Assembly: GCA_022495995.1 (NCBI GenBank)
Contig: JAFEMH010001295.1
Span: 124,001 to 188,000, forward strand
Direction of reading: 5' to 3'
DNA: 64,000 nucleotides
Source of the DNA: Adenophora triphylla var. japonica
Lineage: Eukaryota; Streptophyta; Magnoliopsida; Asterales; Campanulaceae
Below, piece after piece: positions 1 to 9,942 of the stretch. Position numbers and translations under genes: made by a program. Position 1 is the stretch's first letter; each line of letters opens with the position of its first letter. The notes below the pieces were generated by a model. The model was not told where the DNA came from. It did no database searches and saw nothing but the letters and a program-made list of their open reading frames with translations.

Positions 1-6
1 AGGGAA

Positions 7-609
7 ATGACCAAAGACAACAGCATCAACAATCTACAGAGAGGAGGTAATAGCGTGCAGAATGCAGTGAGGTTTCAGCCTAAGCCGCAGCCGAGATTTG
101 ATGATTTGAGTATGTCCACAGAGGATGTTTTTAACGGATTGCTTCTCACCAGTATGATCAAGCCATTGGAGAATTATAGTCCTGCTCGTCCTAATCCCCA
201 TATGGATGCTAGCAAGTACTTCTGGTTTCACCAGTTCCCAGGACACACCACAAATTCCTGCATTACCCTCAAAAATATAATTCAAGGTTTGGTGGATGAC
301 AAGAAAATTGAGAAATCTCCTCGCCCGAATGTGGTCAATAATCCTCTACCAAACAACAACGTGAACCTTATTGACGGTGGGCAAGATTACTTTGTTAATG
401 TAATAGAGTTTGAGAAGTCAATAGTTGGAAATGATAGCGCTGGTTGTAATGATAATGTGAATGATGTAATCCCTTTTTCGGGTGAAATGAAAGATAATTT
501 CTGTTATGTCTTGTATCTTGATGATCTATATGATTTGAATAATGCTGCTGATTTTGGCGATTATGAAGAACATGTGGTTGCCAATACTATATCCTCCATG
601 ACTCCTTGA
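7..609 (+). pseudogene. Gag C-terminal part of element A
   Basis: About 200 codons are open at the window edge, and the N-terminal part of Gag is missing. Residues about 65-100 match the Gag tail of element D at 56040-56150, around a zinc-knuckle-like pattern C-x2-H-x4-H-x4-C. In A this reads FWFHQFPGHTTNSC, so the first cysteine is lost, while D keeps CAFHHAHGHLTDNC. The rest is acidic and Asn-rich with no known domain. A TGA at 607-609 separates it from the protease region, which resumes about 55 bases downstream. Gag would form the virus-like particle and bind RNA. This copy is a fragment. Confidence 0.75.
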
Positions 610-663
610 GGATCCCCAATTTCTCTAGAGGAACTCAGGATAGCGGCCAATGTAGAGGCTTCT

Positions 664-1758
664 TTGTCCATAAATGAGATAAGGCAGGCGGCATGGCCTT
701 ATAGCACTCGTCCTGTTCCAATTTCGCTAGCAGAGCTCAAGGAGGCCAGCAGGGAATTTGTAGTTGATGATCACCAAGATGTTAATCTGTTGACTCGGTC
801 AGGGAGAATGTTAGGAGTGGATAATCCAGATCCATCGGGGAAAGGTAAGGCAGTTGTGATCCCTAATCCTCAGTCATCTCAGAATCTTTACAGATCAGCG
901 GGGGACGAAGAAGTCCTGAAAGACCCAATCCTAACGCAATTAAAGAGAACACAAGCTGACATCTCTTTATGGTCTTTACTCACATCCTCCTACCCTCACA
1001 AACTGAAGTTGGAAGAGGCCCTGTCCAAAACGAAAGTATCTGTCAATGCCACACCAGACGAAGCACATCGGGCGGATTGGGGCGCACGGTATGGAAACAT
1101 CATTACTTTTACGGATCTCGACTTGCCTACTTATGGTGCGAAGCATAACGAATCCCTACACATCACAGTGCCCTTGGAAGGACGGCGGATTCCCCATGTG
1201 TTGATAGATAATGGGTCAGCTATGAATGTGCTCCCGGCCAAGATGATGAGCATGTTGGACATCAATGCGCAGAACCTTAAACCATCCAATCAAACCATAA
1301 AGGCCTATGACTCCACGTCTAGGGCAGTGTTGGGAATAGTTTCTTTAAATTTGATGTTTGGGGGTAAAGAGATGATGGTCGAATTTCAAGTTATCGATAT
1401 TCCAGTCACTTTCTCAACGCTATTGGGTAGACCTTGGATTCATGAGATTGGAGCCGTAGCCTCCACTCTTCACCAATTCTTAAAATTTGTACAAGATGGG
1501 GTGCTGACAACGATTTATGGCGATAGTGTTACGATTGGAGAAAATAGCACCAACACCGTACCAGTGATGGAAATTAAACTCGATCAGGAGAACTTGATGC
1601 TTAGCGGTTTTACAATAGAGAAGCCTAAAGGGCAGGTCTACACCATAGATTTGACGACATCTTCAGACAAGATTCCTCCTGTGTTGAAAATGATGAGAGG
1701 CATGAGCTATATCCACGGGTGGTGGGAAAACATCAGCAGGGACCATGTCACCTTATGA
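664..1758 (+). pseudogene. Protease region of element A polyprotein
   Basis: The N-terminal third is a spacer with two segments also present in D at 58194-58784: VNLLTRSG and ISLWSLLTSSYPHKLKLEE. The aspartic protease follows, with active-site motif LIDNGSAMN. Here Asp-Asn-Gly replaces the usual Asp-Thr/Ser-Gly, and D has the same substitution. The hydrophobic partner motif is LLGRPWIH. The C-terminal end should run into a glycine-rich G-patch-like segment (MMRGMSY...) but shifts frame near 1720 and stops at 1756-1758. There is no real start codon, because this is an internal polyprotein piece. The enzyme would cleave the Gag-Pol precursor inside the particle. Confidence 0.8.
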
Positions 1759-2123
1759 TGCCAGAAGCCAAGAGGAATAAGCTAGGCCTTGGGTATGCTG
1801 TGACGAAAGAAGATAAGATGTACGAAAAGACTGAAGCCTTTAAGGAAAGGATGACCTCAGCGGCTGGAAAGAGGTACAAGAGGCCCAAGATGCGCCCGTA
1901 CAGTTGGTCTTTAAATCAGCATTTTGTCAAAGAGGATGGTGATATGTTTGTCTGTCCTGAACCAAAGTTGAGCCAAATGGAGGATAGAATGAGAATGATC
2001 CAAAAGTTTGCCAGCAACCAAAACCCGATGAAAGAAATGTTTGACAGTCTGCCCAAAAGGCCAGGTGTGACCGCCACCTACGAGAACGGCTATCATTTCT
2101 CGGGACCCGATTACGTAAATTAG
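1719..2123 (+). pseudogene. G-patch-like and linker segment between PR and RT, element A
   Basis: This is the continuation of the polyprotein after a frameshift. Its start GKHQQG...LGLGY is the second half of a glycine-rich motif. In D (59270-59390) the motif is continuous as MSYLTGLGLGKHQQG...GLGYEA and resembles a G-patch, a short RNA-binding motif found after the protease in some retroelements. The remainder aligns with the D linker (KPLPFSPHLNDYFVK in D, MRPYSWSLNQHFVK in A). The frame ends at TAG 2121-2123; downstream codons continue in the same frame to a second TAG at 2256. Confidence 0.6.
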
Positions 2124-2261
2124 CTTGAGAAGCTCGCTCTGGATGACCATGTTGTGCACAAGATCCGGGGTGCAGATCCTTTAGATATTGATGGTGATTT
2201 AGCAGAATTGTTTGAGAATCAAGGGCTGTCAGAATCCGAGAATGGTGTGTCTACATAGAAG

Positions 2262-3611
2262 TTGCCTGTAGAAGGGTCTGTTCTTGTTGAAGACCTCGGA
2301 GATTTGATTGACTTTTCCTCTGATAGCGAGGTGGTGGCTATGCTAGAATTTGAAAAAGAGCCAGTTGCGGAGCTAACATGTTGGAGGCAGCGGCAGAGAG
2401 ACCTTCTACGAGGTGGATTTCGTTCAGGGACCGATCGCAGACGGGAGACTATGATTGAAAAGCTTGGGCTCAAGCCTCGTCCTTGTCCTTCCGAGTCTAA
2501 ATTTGCCCCTCGTGTCCTGAGTCAATCTCCTGAAGCTTTTGTAATTGAATTCGAGTCTTCCGACCGGTCTGATGTCCTCACGACAGAAGACCGTCTTCGA
2601 GTTGTAAACACTGTGTTTCCCTATGCTCTGAATAAGATGGTTGACCTTTCTGAGTATCCTGTGATTGCAAATCTAACAATTGAATGCTTAACAAGAAATA
2701 ATCATCAAGATTTAAAAATAATTAAGCCTAATTCAATTGAAGATAATGCAGACTTAATAGACGAACAAATTTTAGAAAATGATTCAAAGCAGGTTCTCGA
2801 ACAAAAGGAAAGTCGGGCCCAAGCTGCCGATGAGATATTGACGACAGTGAACACAGGAGCAGTAGAAGAACCCAAAGAAACACAGATTGGTAATTTCTTC
2901 TCCGGAGATGAACGGGTTTCCCTGGTTGAATTGCTTAAAGAGTATATGGACGTCTTTGCTTGGTCTTACAAGGATATGCCCGGTCTGGATTCATCTATCG
3001 TAGAGCATCGGATTCCCCTAAATCCAGAAATTAAGCCGATCAAGCAGAAGTTGAGACGAATCAAGCCTGATTGGTCCTTAAAGGTGAAAGAAGAGATTGA
3101 GAAACTCTTACGGGTAGGCTTCATCAAAGTAATTGAGTATCCGACCTGGTTGGCGAACATAGTCACGGTTATAAAAGCGAATGGAAAAGTCCGGGTTTGT
3201 GTAGATTTCCGGGATCTTAATAAGGCTAGCCCCAAAGATGACTTCCCTTTGCCTAACATTGATATGCTGGTAGATGCAACTGCGAACAACGAGGTCAAAT
3301 CTTTCGTTGATGGCTTTGCGGGTTATAACCAGATTAAAATGGCTGAGGAAGATCAAGACAAGACAGCATTTACAACTCCATGGGGTACGTATTGTTACAC
3401 AGTGATGCCATTCGGGTTGAAGAATGCTGGGGCTACCTACCAGAGGGCCGTCACCACCCTGTTTCATGACATGATCCACAAGGAGATTGAAGTTTATGTG
3501 GACGATATGATTATTCACTCAAAAGGTTCGGACAGACAGCACTTCAAAGATTTAAGGAAGTTCTTCAACAGACTCCGGGAACATTCTATGAGGCTAAATC
3601 CAGCCAAGTGA
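2262..3611 (+). pseudogene. Reverse transcriptase of element A, C-terminus cut by a stop
   Basis: The first roughly 220 residues are an acidic pre-RT linker ending in VFAWSYKDMPGLD. The RT follows, with recognisable blocks VRVCVDFRDLNKASPKDDF, YTVMPFGLKNAGATYQR and the catalytic YVDDMIIH. Both catalytic aspartates of YVDD are kept, unlike in elements D and E. The reading frame ends at a TGA (3609-3611) in LNPAK*TFGV, where the family has cysteine, so one base change (TGC to TGA) explains the stop. The frame resumes at 3612. The enzyme copies the element RNA into DNA in the cytoplasmic particle. The apparent start is only the first codon after the TAG at 2256. Confidence 0.85.
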
Positions 3612-3638
3612 ACTTTTGGGGTTATCCGGGGTAAAGTC

Positions 3639-4448
3639 TTGGGCTACATAGTTACAGAGAGAGGCATCGAAGTAGACCCCAGAAAAGTCAAGGCTATTGT
3701 CGAGATGAAGCCACCTAGAACTGTCTCCGAAGTGAAAGGTTTCATGGGTCGTCTGCAGTACATCAGCAGATTCATCAACCAGCTGACCTCTATATGTGAG
3801 CCAATCTTTAAGTTATTGAAGAAGAATCAGGAAGTGGTCTGGGATGAGGAATGCCAACTGGCTTTCGAAAGGATCAAAGCTTACCTTGTTAATCCTCCTA
3901 TTCTCTGCCCCCCTCACAGAGACAAGCCTTTACTTCTATATCTGACGGTCACAGACACAGCCACTGGGGCTATGCTAGCACAAGAAAAGAAGGATTCAAA
4001 GATTGAGAATGCCATTTATTTCGTCAGTCGCAAATTCCAAGGTAGCGAGTTGAATTACTCTGCCCTTGAGAAGACATGCGCGTCTCTGGTTTGGGTAGTT
4101 GGGAAGCTGAAGCACTATATGTTATCCCACACAGTGCACTTGGTTTCCAAGATGGACCCGATCAGATATCTGTTTCAAGGTGATAGAGGCAACATTTCCA
4201 CCAGACTGGCGAAGTGGACCTTCTTTTTAGCTGAATTTGACATCAAGTATGTGATCCGGAAGTCAATCAAGGGACAAGCTCTGGCAGATCAATTGGCCGA
4301 TTTCCCCAGTACAGAACCCCGAGGACCGGACCACCAGTTTCCAGATGAAGGGATTCTTATTATAGAAAATAGCAATCATTGGCATGGCAGTTGTTCTTCG
4401 ATGGGGCGGCAAATAAAAGAGGAAATGGCATCGGAATGGTACTGGTAG
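3639..4448 (+). pseudogene. RT thumb/connection and start of RNase H, element A
   Basis: This continues the RT after the TGA at 3609 in the same frame (TFGVIRGKVLGYIVTERGIE). It contains the thumb segment GFMGRLQYISRFI and the connection segment YFVSRKFQGSELNYSALEK, which precedes RNase H. It ends with ALADQLADFP and an Arg/Gly-rich linker. The true frame continues at about 4385 as WQLFFDGAANKRGNG. A small frameshift near 4380 diverts this ORF to a stop at 4446. Element D lacks about 80 of these residues, so A is the more complete guide to this part of the protein. Confidence 0.8.
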
Positions 4449-4906
4449 ACCCGAACGATATGCATACCCCCATTGCTATCAAATTGAATTTCTCGGTTAC
4501 CAACAATGCGGCCGAGTATGAAGCTTGCATAGCTGGTCTAGAGGCCGCCCTAGAACGACATGTGGAAGAGTTATAAGTGTTCAGTGATTCCCAATTGATA
4601 ATTAATCAGGCTGCCAACAAATGGAAAATCATAGATCCATGTCTCCAGAAGTAACACGCTTACATCGCAGAACTCGTTGGTCAATTCAAGGAAGTGTCAT
4701 TCCAATTCCTGCCACGAGACAAGAACAGATTTGCTGATGCCCTGGCCACTCTAGCTTCTTTGGTAGAAATCCCGGAAGGAAAGTCGATCAAACCATTCAG
4801 GGTCGGTAGGCGAGAAAACCCCGCATATTGTTGTGAAATAGAGGTCGAAACCGTCAATGAGGTACGTGAGTACAGATCATATTTTCCAATATCTCAAGCA
4901 TGGTGA
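4379..4906 (+). pseudogene. RNase H domain of element A, two pieces
   Basis: The domain opens with LFFDGAANKRGNG (first catalytic Asp) and continues with NNAAEYEACIAGLEAALE (catalytic Glu). A TAA at 4574-4576 follows, after which VFSDSQLIINQ gives the third acidic residue. The TAA at 4652 breaks it again, and RFADALATLASL (fourth Asp) lies in the open piece 4694-4906. The order and residues match the RNase H of D at 61700-62100. The enzyme removes RNA from RNA-DNA hybrids during reverse transcription. The domain is complete as DNA sequence but cannot be made as one protein. Confidence 0.8.
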
Positions 4907-4969
4907 AGCATCTTTTCCCGTTGATAAAGAAAGAGACATAAAGGGTATTCATGCCAAGAGCACAAAGCG

Positions 4970-6139
4970 TTGAAAAGGCTATCAGCTCAGTACGTTATAC
5001 TCGGCAATGAATTGTGGAAGAAAAGGGAAGGTTGCCCTCTCCTACTCTGTATCGGCAAGGAAAAAGCCCAAAGAGTAATGGAAGACGTTCATAACGGTGC
5101 CTGCGGACCTCATATGAACGCTCGATCTCTCATGCATAGCATCATCAGGCTGGGTTACTTCTGGATTACTATGGAGACAGATTGCATCCAATTTGTGCGA
5201 ACCTGTGATAAATGCCAGCGATTCTCCAACTTGAACCATATTCCTCCTCATGACCTCTACTGTATGACAACTCTGTGGCCCTTCGCAACATGGGGTATTG
5301 ATGTCATTGGGAAGATAACTCCATCCGGGAGCAATGGACACTCGTTTGTTTTGGTTGCAGTGGATTACTTCACGAAGTGGGTAGAAGCTGCATCTTACAA
5401 AGTGCTCACAGCTAAGAAGGTGGCTCGTTTCATAAAAGAACAGATCTTCTGCCGCTACGGAGTCCCAAATGAGATTATTTCCGATAATGGAACCCATTTC
5501 GAGGGAGAAACTGATCGCCTGCTTACGGAATACAGGGTCAAGCGCCATAAATCTTCACTGTACAGACCTCAGACGAATGGTGCTATTGAAGCCGCCAACA
5601 AGAATTTGGAAAGAATCATTAAGATGATGGCCGAACGAGGAAGGGATTGGCCAGAGAAGCTGCATTTAGCACTATGGGGCTACTGCACTTCTATTCGAAC
5701 TGCCACCGGTGCCACTCCATACGCTCTGACCTACGGAATGGAGGCTGTCATGCCTATTGAATTAGAAATTCCATCCCTCAGGGTTTTGCTTGAAAATGAG
5801 GTGAATGAAATTGAATGGCTCCAAAGTCGATACAATGAATTGGCTCTGTTAGACGAACGCAGACTAAAAGCCATGGAGCATAACCGAGCATACCAGAGAA
5901 GAATGGCCCGTGCCTTTGACAAGAAGGTGAAACCCAGGGACATCAAGATTGGTGATTTGGTCCTTAAGATGAAGCCCTCGAATCAGAACAGTGCATTGGG
6001 CAAATGGGCACCTGTTTGGGTCGGACCGTTTCTGGTGAAGAAAATATTCTCCGGAGGAGCTATGCAGCTGACAGATTTAGATGGCAACCCATTTCTGCAC
6101 CCCGTCAACGGTGACAAATTGCGGAGGTACTATGTATGA
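4970..6139 (+). CDS. Integrase of element A, open over full domain
   Basis: The zinc-binding H-H-C-C module is at residues about 41-81 (VHNGACGPHMNARS...CDKCQRF). The catalytic core follows: WGIDVIGK for the first Asp, IISDNGTHF for the second, and NGAIEAANK for the Glu. All three catalytic acids are present. The C-terminal GPF/Y-type module reads KWAPVWVGPFLVKK and ends with HPVNGDKLRRYYV. The frame is open to a natural stop (TGA at 6137-6139), which makes this the best preserved gene part of element A. It would insert element DNA into the host chromosome. The first ATG is internal to the polyprotein and not a true start. There is no chromodomain, consistent with a non-chromovirus lineage. 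Confidence 0.88.
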   Translation: MKRLSAQYVILGNELWKKREGCPLLLCIGKEKAQRVMEDVHNGACGPHMNARSLMHSIIRLGYFWITMETDCIQFVRTCDKCQRFSNLNHIPPHDLYCMTTLWPFATWGIDVIGKITPSGSNGHSFVLVAVDYFTKWVEAASYKVLTAKKVARFIKEQIFCRYGVPNEIISDNGTHFEGETDRLLTEYRVKRHKSSLYRPQTNGAIEAANKNLERIIKMMAERGRDWPEKLHLALWGYCTSIRTATGATPYALTYGMEAVMPIELEIPSLRVLLENEVNEIEWLQSRYNELALLDERRLKAMEHNRAYQRRMARAFDKKVKPRDIKIGDLVLKMKPSNQNSALGKWAPVWVGPFLVKKIFSGGAMQLTDLDGNPFLHPVNGDKLRRYYV

Positions 6140-6304
6140 TCGAGTCTTTCCCCCTCTAAAAAAAATAATAAATAAAAAAACATAAAAAAAATGATGATGA
6201 TAAATAAAGGCGCAACAAAGTTGTCCCAGATGAGACTGAAAACCTCTCAAAAGGCAGTCCATGCAAAAACCAGGGACGCGCCCGGTGCTAAAGAATATAC
6301 CCAG

Positions 6305-6336
6305 CTAGACCGAAAACCCTAAAAAGGGCGGTCTAG
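6305..6336 (+). other. Conserved hairpin CTAGACCG/CGGTCTAG, element A
   Basis: The 8-bp arms are perfectly complementary and enclose an inner CCC/GGG pairing. The counterparts in D (63537-63567 and 63650-63680) read CTAGGTTG/CGGCCTAG, where the changed bases remain pairable (A-T becomes G-C, C-G becomes T-G). Confidence 0.6.
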
Positions 6337-6406
6337 GTAAAAAACAGGGTCGCACCATGTCCCCCTTCTATCTTCCCCTTTCTTAAACACAAAAGTTGAT
6401 TGAGTC

Positions 6407-6474
6407 AAACTACGGAGACCTGAGCCCCTCGGTTCTCTTACAAAAGGGGAACATAGGCAACCACTTGTGGTTCG
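6407..6474 (+). other. Compound stem-loop unit, copy 1 (element A)
   Basis: CTACG at 6410-6414 faces CATAG at 6452-6456 with one mismatch. Between them is the stem CCCCT/AGGGG (6425-6429 with 6445-6449). After them is AACCAC/GTGGTT (6459-6464 with 6467-6472). The same layout with different arm sequences recurs at 9943-10006 and 63772-63834. Its function is unknown. Confidence 0.55.
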
Positions 6475-6748
6475 ATCTAAAATTGCTGCAAAACCTCTTG
6501 TCCTGCTAAAATGTGTTTTGATTACAGTTCCAAAGCTTTTCAAAGTTTCATTTGGAGTTAATATTCTTTTTGATGAGTTCAAGCACGGCCCACTTTTGAC
6601 TCAAACAACTTGCTGCTAATAAAATTAATAAATTTTCAACATCTATTTCGTCTGCATTAGGTAATCAAAGGATACTCAATTTCCATACAAATAAATCCTA
6701 CTCTCAAAAATAAACACAAAAGAGTCTCCTGTTTCTCAGAGAAAGTGT

Positions 6749-7885
6749 CTAGAGATTCGTCCCCACTCCCGAACTCGCTCCTCTGTCCTTCCTCTTCCTC
6801 GGTCCCCGGGAGGTCTTTGGCTTAGGAATTTCGAATAAATCGGTTTGAACCCGTCCCAATTCTGGAATAATGCGCGTCGGTGGTTCAATCAGACCAGTCT
6901 CCCTCAAGGTAGCCCTAGCAATCCTCTCATGCCTCAATGCCTCTCTGCGAGCCATCACCTCTGGATCATCCCTCAAAGCAGCTCTCCGGATTTCTCGCCT
7001 TCGGTAGTCCTCAGCAGGATCGCCGGTAACATTGTCTGGATTCCCCCGTGCTTCTGTATCCCGGAGAGACCGGCTAGACGAGTAATCTGCTCCCAAGTAT
7101 TCCCGGCGGCGAGACTCTATAGCCAACTGTGCAGGACCCCGCTGCTCCTCATACCAAACCAGATACTCTGTAGTCAAGAAGGTGAACCCCCTGGATTGCC
7201 GAAGAAGTGCATGAGTGGGAAGAAAGCCCTCCAAAAAGGATCTGCTGAAAAACTGTATAGCCTGGGGCTCGGTCATAGACATCGAAACAGCATCAGTCAT
7301 CAGCTTCTCCCTCAAAGCTCGGACAATCTGCTGAGGGTACCTGTACTGCCTGCTCACCAACGATGGGATACAGAAAGAAGATACCTGCAAGCCTGGCAGT
7401 CGGACTACTACTGATCCATCCTGAATGTCTCTCATGGTCTGTAACTTCCAAGCAGGAATCCAGAAGCTCAGATTAGTAGTCCCATACCGTGACAATCTCA
7501 ACTGCCAACTGTCAGCAACCTCATCCCTCAACACTCTGCATTGCCCCATCACCCAAGGCATAGCAGTTTGACCCGTTGGAAGTGGCATGATCAAGCGCAA
7601 TCTCTCAGAAAGCCACAAAGACAATAAGCTGGGGCTGCCTGCTCCCATGAAGTCTGATCCCCCTACCAGCCTATCGATGCCATGATAAGTCTCAGCCAGC
7701 AACAGTAGCAAGATGTCCATCTCCCCTTGGACAGATCGGATTTGATGAAGATTCACACCCCGGTCACCCCTCAGTTGCCTGACAGTCTCCAGCAACGCAC
7801 TTGAGCAGACCCCGGCATATCCGCAGAAATAACAATCCGACAAGGTGAACAACATGTATATATCCGAGAGATGTAGAAAGGTCAA
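6749..7885 (-). CDS. Opposite-strand ORF of element A, C-terminal part
   Basis: 378 codons are open on the strand opposite to gag-pol, between integrase and the 3' LTR. Together with 7969-8325 it forms one interrupted gene. The N-terminal half is hydrophobic and Leu-rich. The C-terminal third is Arg- and Glu-rich (EDYRRREIRRAALRDDPE) and ends in a basic tail, KTSRGPRKRKDR, that could act as a nuclear localisation signal. Similar antisense ORFs lie at this position in Tat-lineage retrotransposons and often carry plant-mobile-domain-like sequence. The frame upstream of the first codon is shifted relative to the first part near 7900-7960. The function is unknown. The assignment rests on position and the N-terminal half. 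Confidence 0.6.
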   Translation of the reverse strand: MTFLHLSDIYMLFTLSDCYFCGYAGVCSSALLETVRQLRGDRGVNLHQIRSVQGEMDILLLLLAETYHGIDRLVGGSDFMGAGSPSLLSLWLSERLRLIMPLPTGQTAMPWVMGQCRVLRDEVADSWQLRLSRYGTTNLSFWIPAWKLQTMRDIQDGSVVVRLPGLQVSSFCIPSLVSRQYRYPQQIVRALREKLMTDAVSMSMTEPQAIQFFSRSFLEGFLPTHALLRQSRGFTFLTTEYLVWYEEQRGPAQLAIESRRREYLGADYSSSRSLRDTEARGNPDNVTGDPAEDYRRREIRRAALRDDPEVMARREALRHERIARATLRETGLIEPPTRIIPELGRVQTDLFEIPKPKTSRGPRKRKDRGASSGVGTNL

Positions 7886-7968
7886 AGCTTGACTCGAGCC
7901 AGGACGGGGCGTAACCGAGCCATCCGAGTCAAGTCTATGGACCCATCACCCAGAATCATAGATGACAC

Positions 7969-8325
7969 CTAATCCATTGGCAGACACAAGAAATCTGATA
8001 ACTGCTCCACAACCGACCGACCATCCCGTGGGAATGCTACAGTGCCCACCTCGCCCAAGCCTGTCAATGCCCTAAAATCTTCCATGAGTGGGGTCAGATC
8101 ATTGTATGACAAAGAGAAGACATGACGCTCTGAATCCCAAAAGCAGGATGCAGCTCGAAGTAAATCCCAGTCGACCCTCCAATCTTTTAAGGACCAGAGA
8201 CACGGCATGCTATACCTCCTGTCAATAAGCTCCCTATGATGCCTCCGGTGATAATGTGAAATTTCGAGAAAATCTTGGCGGAATTGATGCTCCTGAGAAG
8301 CTATTTCCCTGTTATAATGCTCCAT
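7969..8325 (-). CDS. Opposite-strand ORF of element A, plant-mobile-domain-like N-terminus
   Basis: 118 codons begin with ATG. The core LKDWRVDWDLLRAASCFWD...HVFSLSYNDLTPLMEDFRALTGLG has the pattern W-x-L/V-D-x-x-L-x-x-A-x-x-F-W-D...F-x-x-x-x-x-D-L-x-P-x-x-E-D. This is typical of plant mobile domain and related plant-specific DUF families found in MULE and gypsy elements. The frame stops at 7969-7971 and the protein appears to resume, frame-shifted, at 7885. The host PMD proteins MAIN and MAIL1 act in silencing and genome stability. Whether the element-borne copies do anything comparable is not known. The recognition is by motif memory only. Confidence 0.55.
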   Translation of the reverse strand: MEHYNREIASQEHQFRQDFLEISHYHRRHHRELIDRRYSMPCLWSLKDWRVDWDLLRAASCFWDSERHVFSLSYNDLTPLMEDFRALTGLGEVGTVAFPRDGRSVVEQLSDFLCLPMD

Positions 8326-8910
8326 CGCAGCTAAAAGTACTAGTCTTGGTCAAAGAATTCGCTTGTCTGACGAGTCAGGGCAGCTGGTTTCCTTCAATAA
8401 AGAGATAGTGCTGATAAAATGAAGCCTGATTTTAAAGAGAACCTGTTACGAGCTCCCTCAGTCGTGCGACACAACAGGCCAACAGGCATAGCATGTCGGG
8501 CGACACCTTTGGTTGACATTAGGCAGTATGGAAAAGACCTACAGTGGTTATCCCAGAGCATTCTTTTCGAATCGTCTTCGCTGTAATACACCTCCTACCC
8601 TCATACACATGCCCATGAAAGTGCACAGGAGAGGACCCCTACTATACACATATCCGAGACAGTCCCAAAACCTCATACACAATCCTGACAAAGCTGACCC
8701 TTTAAAAATGATAGCGTTTCCTTCCCAGAACAGACAGACTCGTGTAAACAAGCTAATATAGGTTAATCTTTTCTAACAAGATAGATGCAGTGCTTGGAGT
8801 TGTTGTAGACCCCCTTGCAGGTACAATGAGCAACTGAGTCTCACAATACCTCAAAGACTGGCCCTCAGGCCAAATTGAGAAAGAAAGAAAAAGAATACAA
8901 AAGCCCGTGT
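8326..8910. other. Spacer of element A between antisense ORF and minisatellites
   Basis: I see no coding potential that I trust here. The stretch contains two copies of a CG-rich near-palindrome (8460-8471 and 8494-8505), the same motif that occurs in the LTR of element A and in the copia-like LTR at 11542. Confidence 0.4.
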
Positions 8911-9290
8911 TTGCGATAGCCTCCCAAGCGAGCACCGAGGAAAAACGACCTCCCAAAGTAGAGCACACCAAGGAAGAAAATAGCCTCCCAAGCAGAGCAC
9001 CCCAAAGAAAAAACAGCCTCCCAAGCAGAGCCCAACAAAATCCTCGGCCCCAAAAGGAAAAGAAAGAAGCCGACTCCCCAGGAATGCAGAGTCCCCGGCT
9101 TACCGAACTAAGAGGAAAGAAGCCGACTCCCCAGAAATGCAGAGTCCACGGCCCCAAAAGAAGAAGAAAGAAGCCAACTCCCCAGAAATGCAGAGTCCAC
9201 AGCCCTAAAAGGAAAAGAAAGAAGCCGACTCCCCAGGAATGCAGAGTCCACGGCTTACCGAACCAAGCGAGAAAGAAGTTATCTCACCAG
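8911..9290 (+). repeat. Minisatellite, about 52-bp unit (element A 3' region)
   Basis: Units starting with GAAGCCGACTCCCCAG recur near 9066, 9119, 9171 and 9223, with a diverged one near 9275. An irregular array of GCCTCCCAAGCAGAGC precedes them (about 8918-9040). Open frames through this stretch follow the repeat period and are not taken as genes. Confidence 0.8.
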
Positions 9291-9404
9291 GCAAGAGCAG
9301 AGTCCCCAGTTTCCCAAGCAAAGATAAGGGCACAGAAGAAAAGACGAACAATCAGCAAGAACAGTCCAGCAACAAGACCGACAAAAGAACAACAAAGAGT
9401 AGAA

Positions 9405-9830
9405 ACGGAAGTAGCGTGAGACCCCTGGCAGCTACACATATCCCCAGCAGAGCAGAAGAAGAAGTGGTATGAGTCCCTCCGGCATCCACAAAGAGAAGCA
9501 GCAGTAGTGTGAGACCCTCCGGCAACTACCCTGCACCAACAAAGTGGTATGAGACCCTCCGGCATCCACAAAAGACCAGTTGCAGCATGAGACCCTCCGG
9601 CAGCTACAACTCGTCAGCAGCAGTAGTGTGAGACCCTCCAGCAACTACCCTGCACCAAAAGAAGTGATATGAGACCCTCCGGCATCCACAAAAGACCCGT
9701 TGCAGCATGAGACCCTCCGGCAGCTACAACCCGTCGACAGCAATAGCATGAGACCCTCCGGCAGCTACTCGCAAAGACCAGTTGCAGCATGAGACCCTCC
9801 AACAGCTACAACCTGGCATGAAAGGCAGCT
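9405..9830 (+). repeat. Minisatellite, about 40-bp unit, around ten copies
   Basis: The phrase TGAGACCCTCCGGCA recurs about every 40 bases from 9416 to 9789, alternating between two unit types (CATCCAC and GCTACAA after the core). Arrays of this kind in the hypervariable region before the 3' LTR are known for Tat/Ogre elements and can seed satellites. Confidence 0.85.
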
Positions 9831-9942
9831 ACTAGCCAACCGCAGTAGTACCAACCTCTTGAGAGGTCACAGGTAAGCACAGCAAAGGTATGAAGACACA
9901 TTTCTATCCCTTTCTTGCTTGTAGTTAGTCTTGGTATTTCCC

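Larger units (their letters stand above)
6140..6748 (+). other. Post-integrase noncoding region of element A with paired stems
   Basis: There is no coding here. The stretch holds a diverged stem GACTG/CAGTC (6234-6259), a perfect 8-bp stem CTAGACCG/CGGTCTAG (6305-6336) and a compound hairpin unit (6407-6474). The latter two have counterparts after the integrase of D. The line GGTAAAAAACAGGGT after the stem is also shared. AT-rich sequence follows up to the opposite-strand ORF. Confidence 0.6.

Noticed and set aside
6466..6476. GGTTCGATC resembling a tRNA B box, possible tRNA gene
   Set aside because: There is no A box, no acceptor stem with matching arms and no cloverleaf. The sequence belongs to the compound stem-loop unit.
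8907..9419. Plus-strand open frame of 170 codons rich in Lys, Pro and Arg
   Set aside because: It runs through the 52-bp minisatellite. The repeat period creates the open frame and the peptide just repeats with it.
9405..9830. Regularly spaced repeats reminiscent of a CRISPR array
   Set aside because: Spacers are themselves repeats, the genome is a plant, and the array sits inside a retrotransposon. It is a minisatellite.
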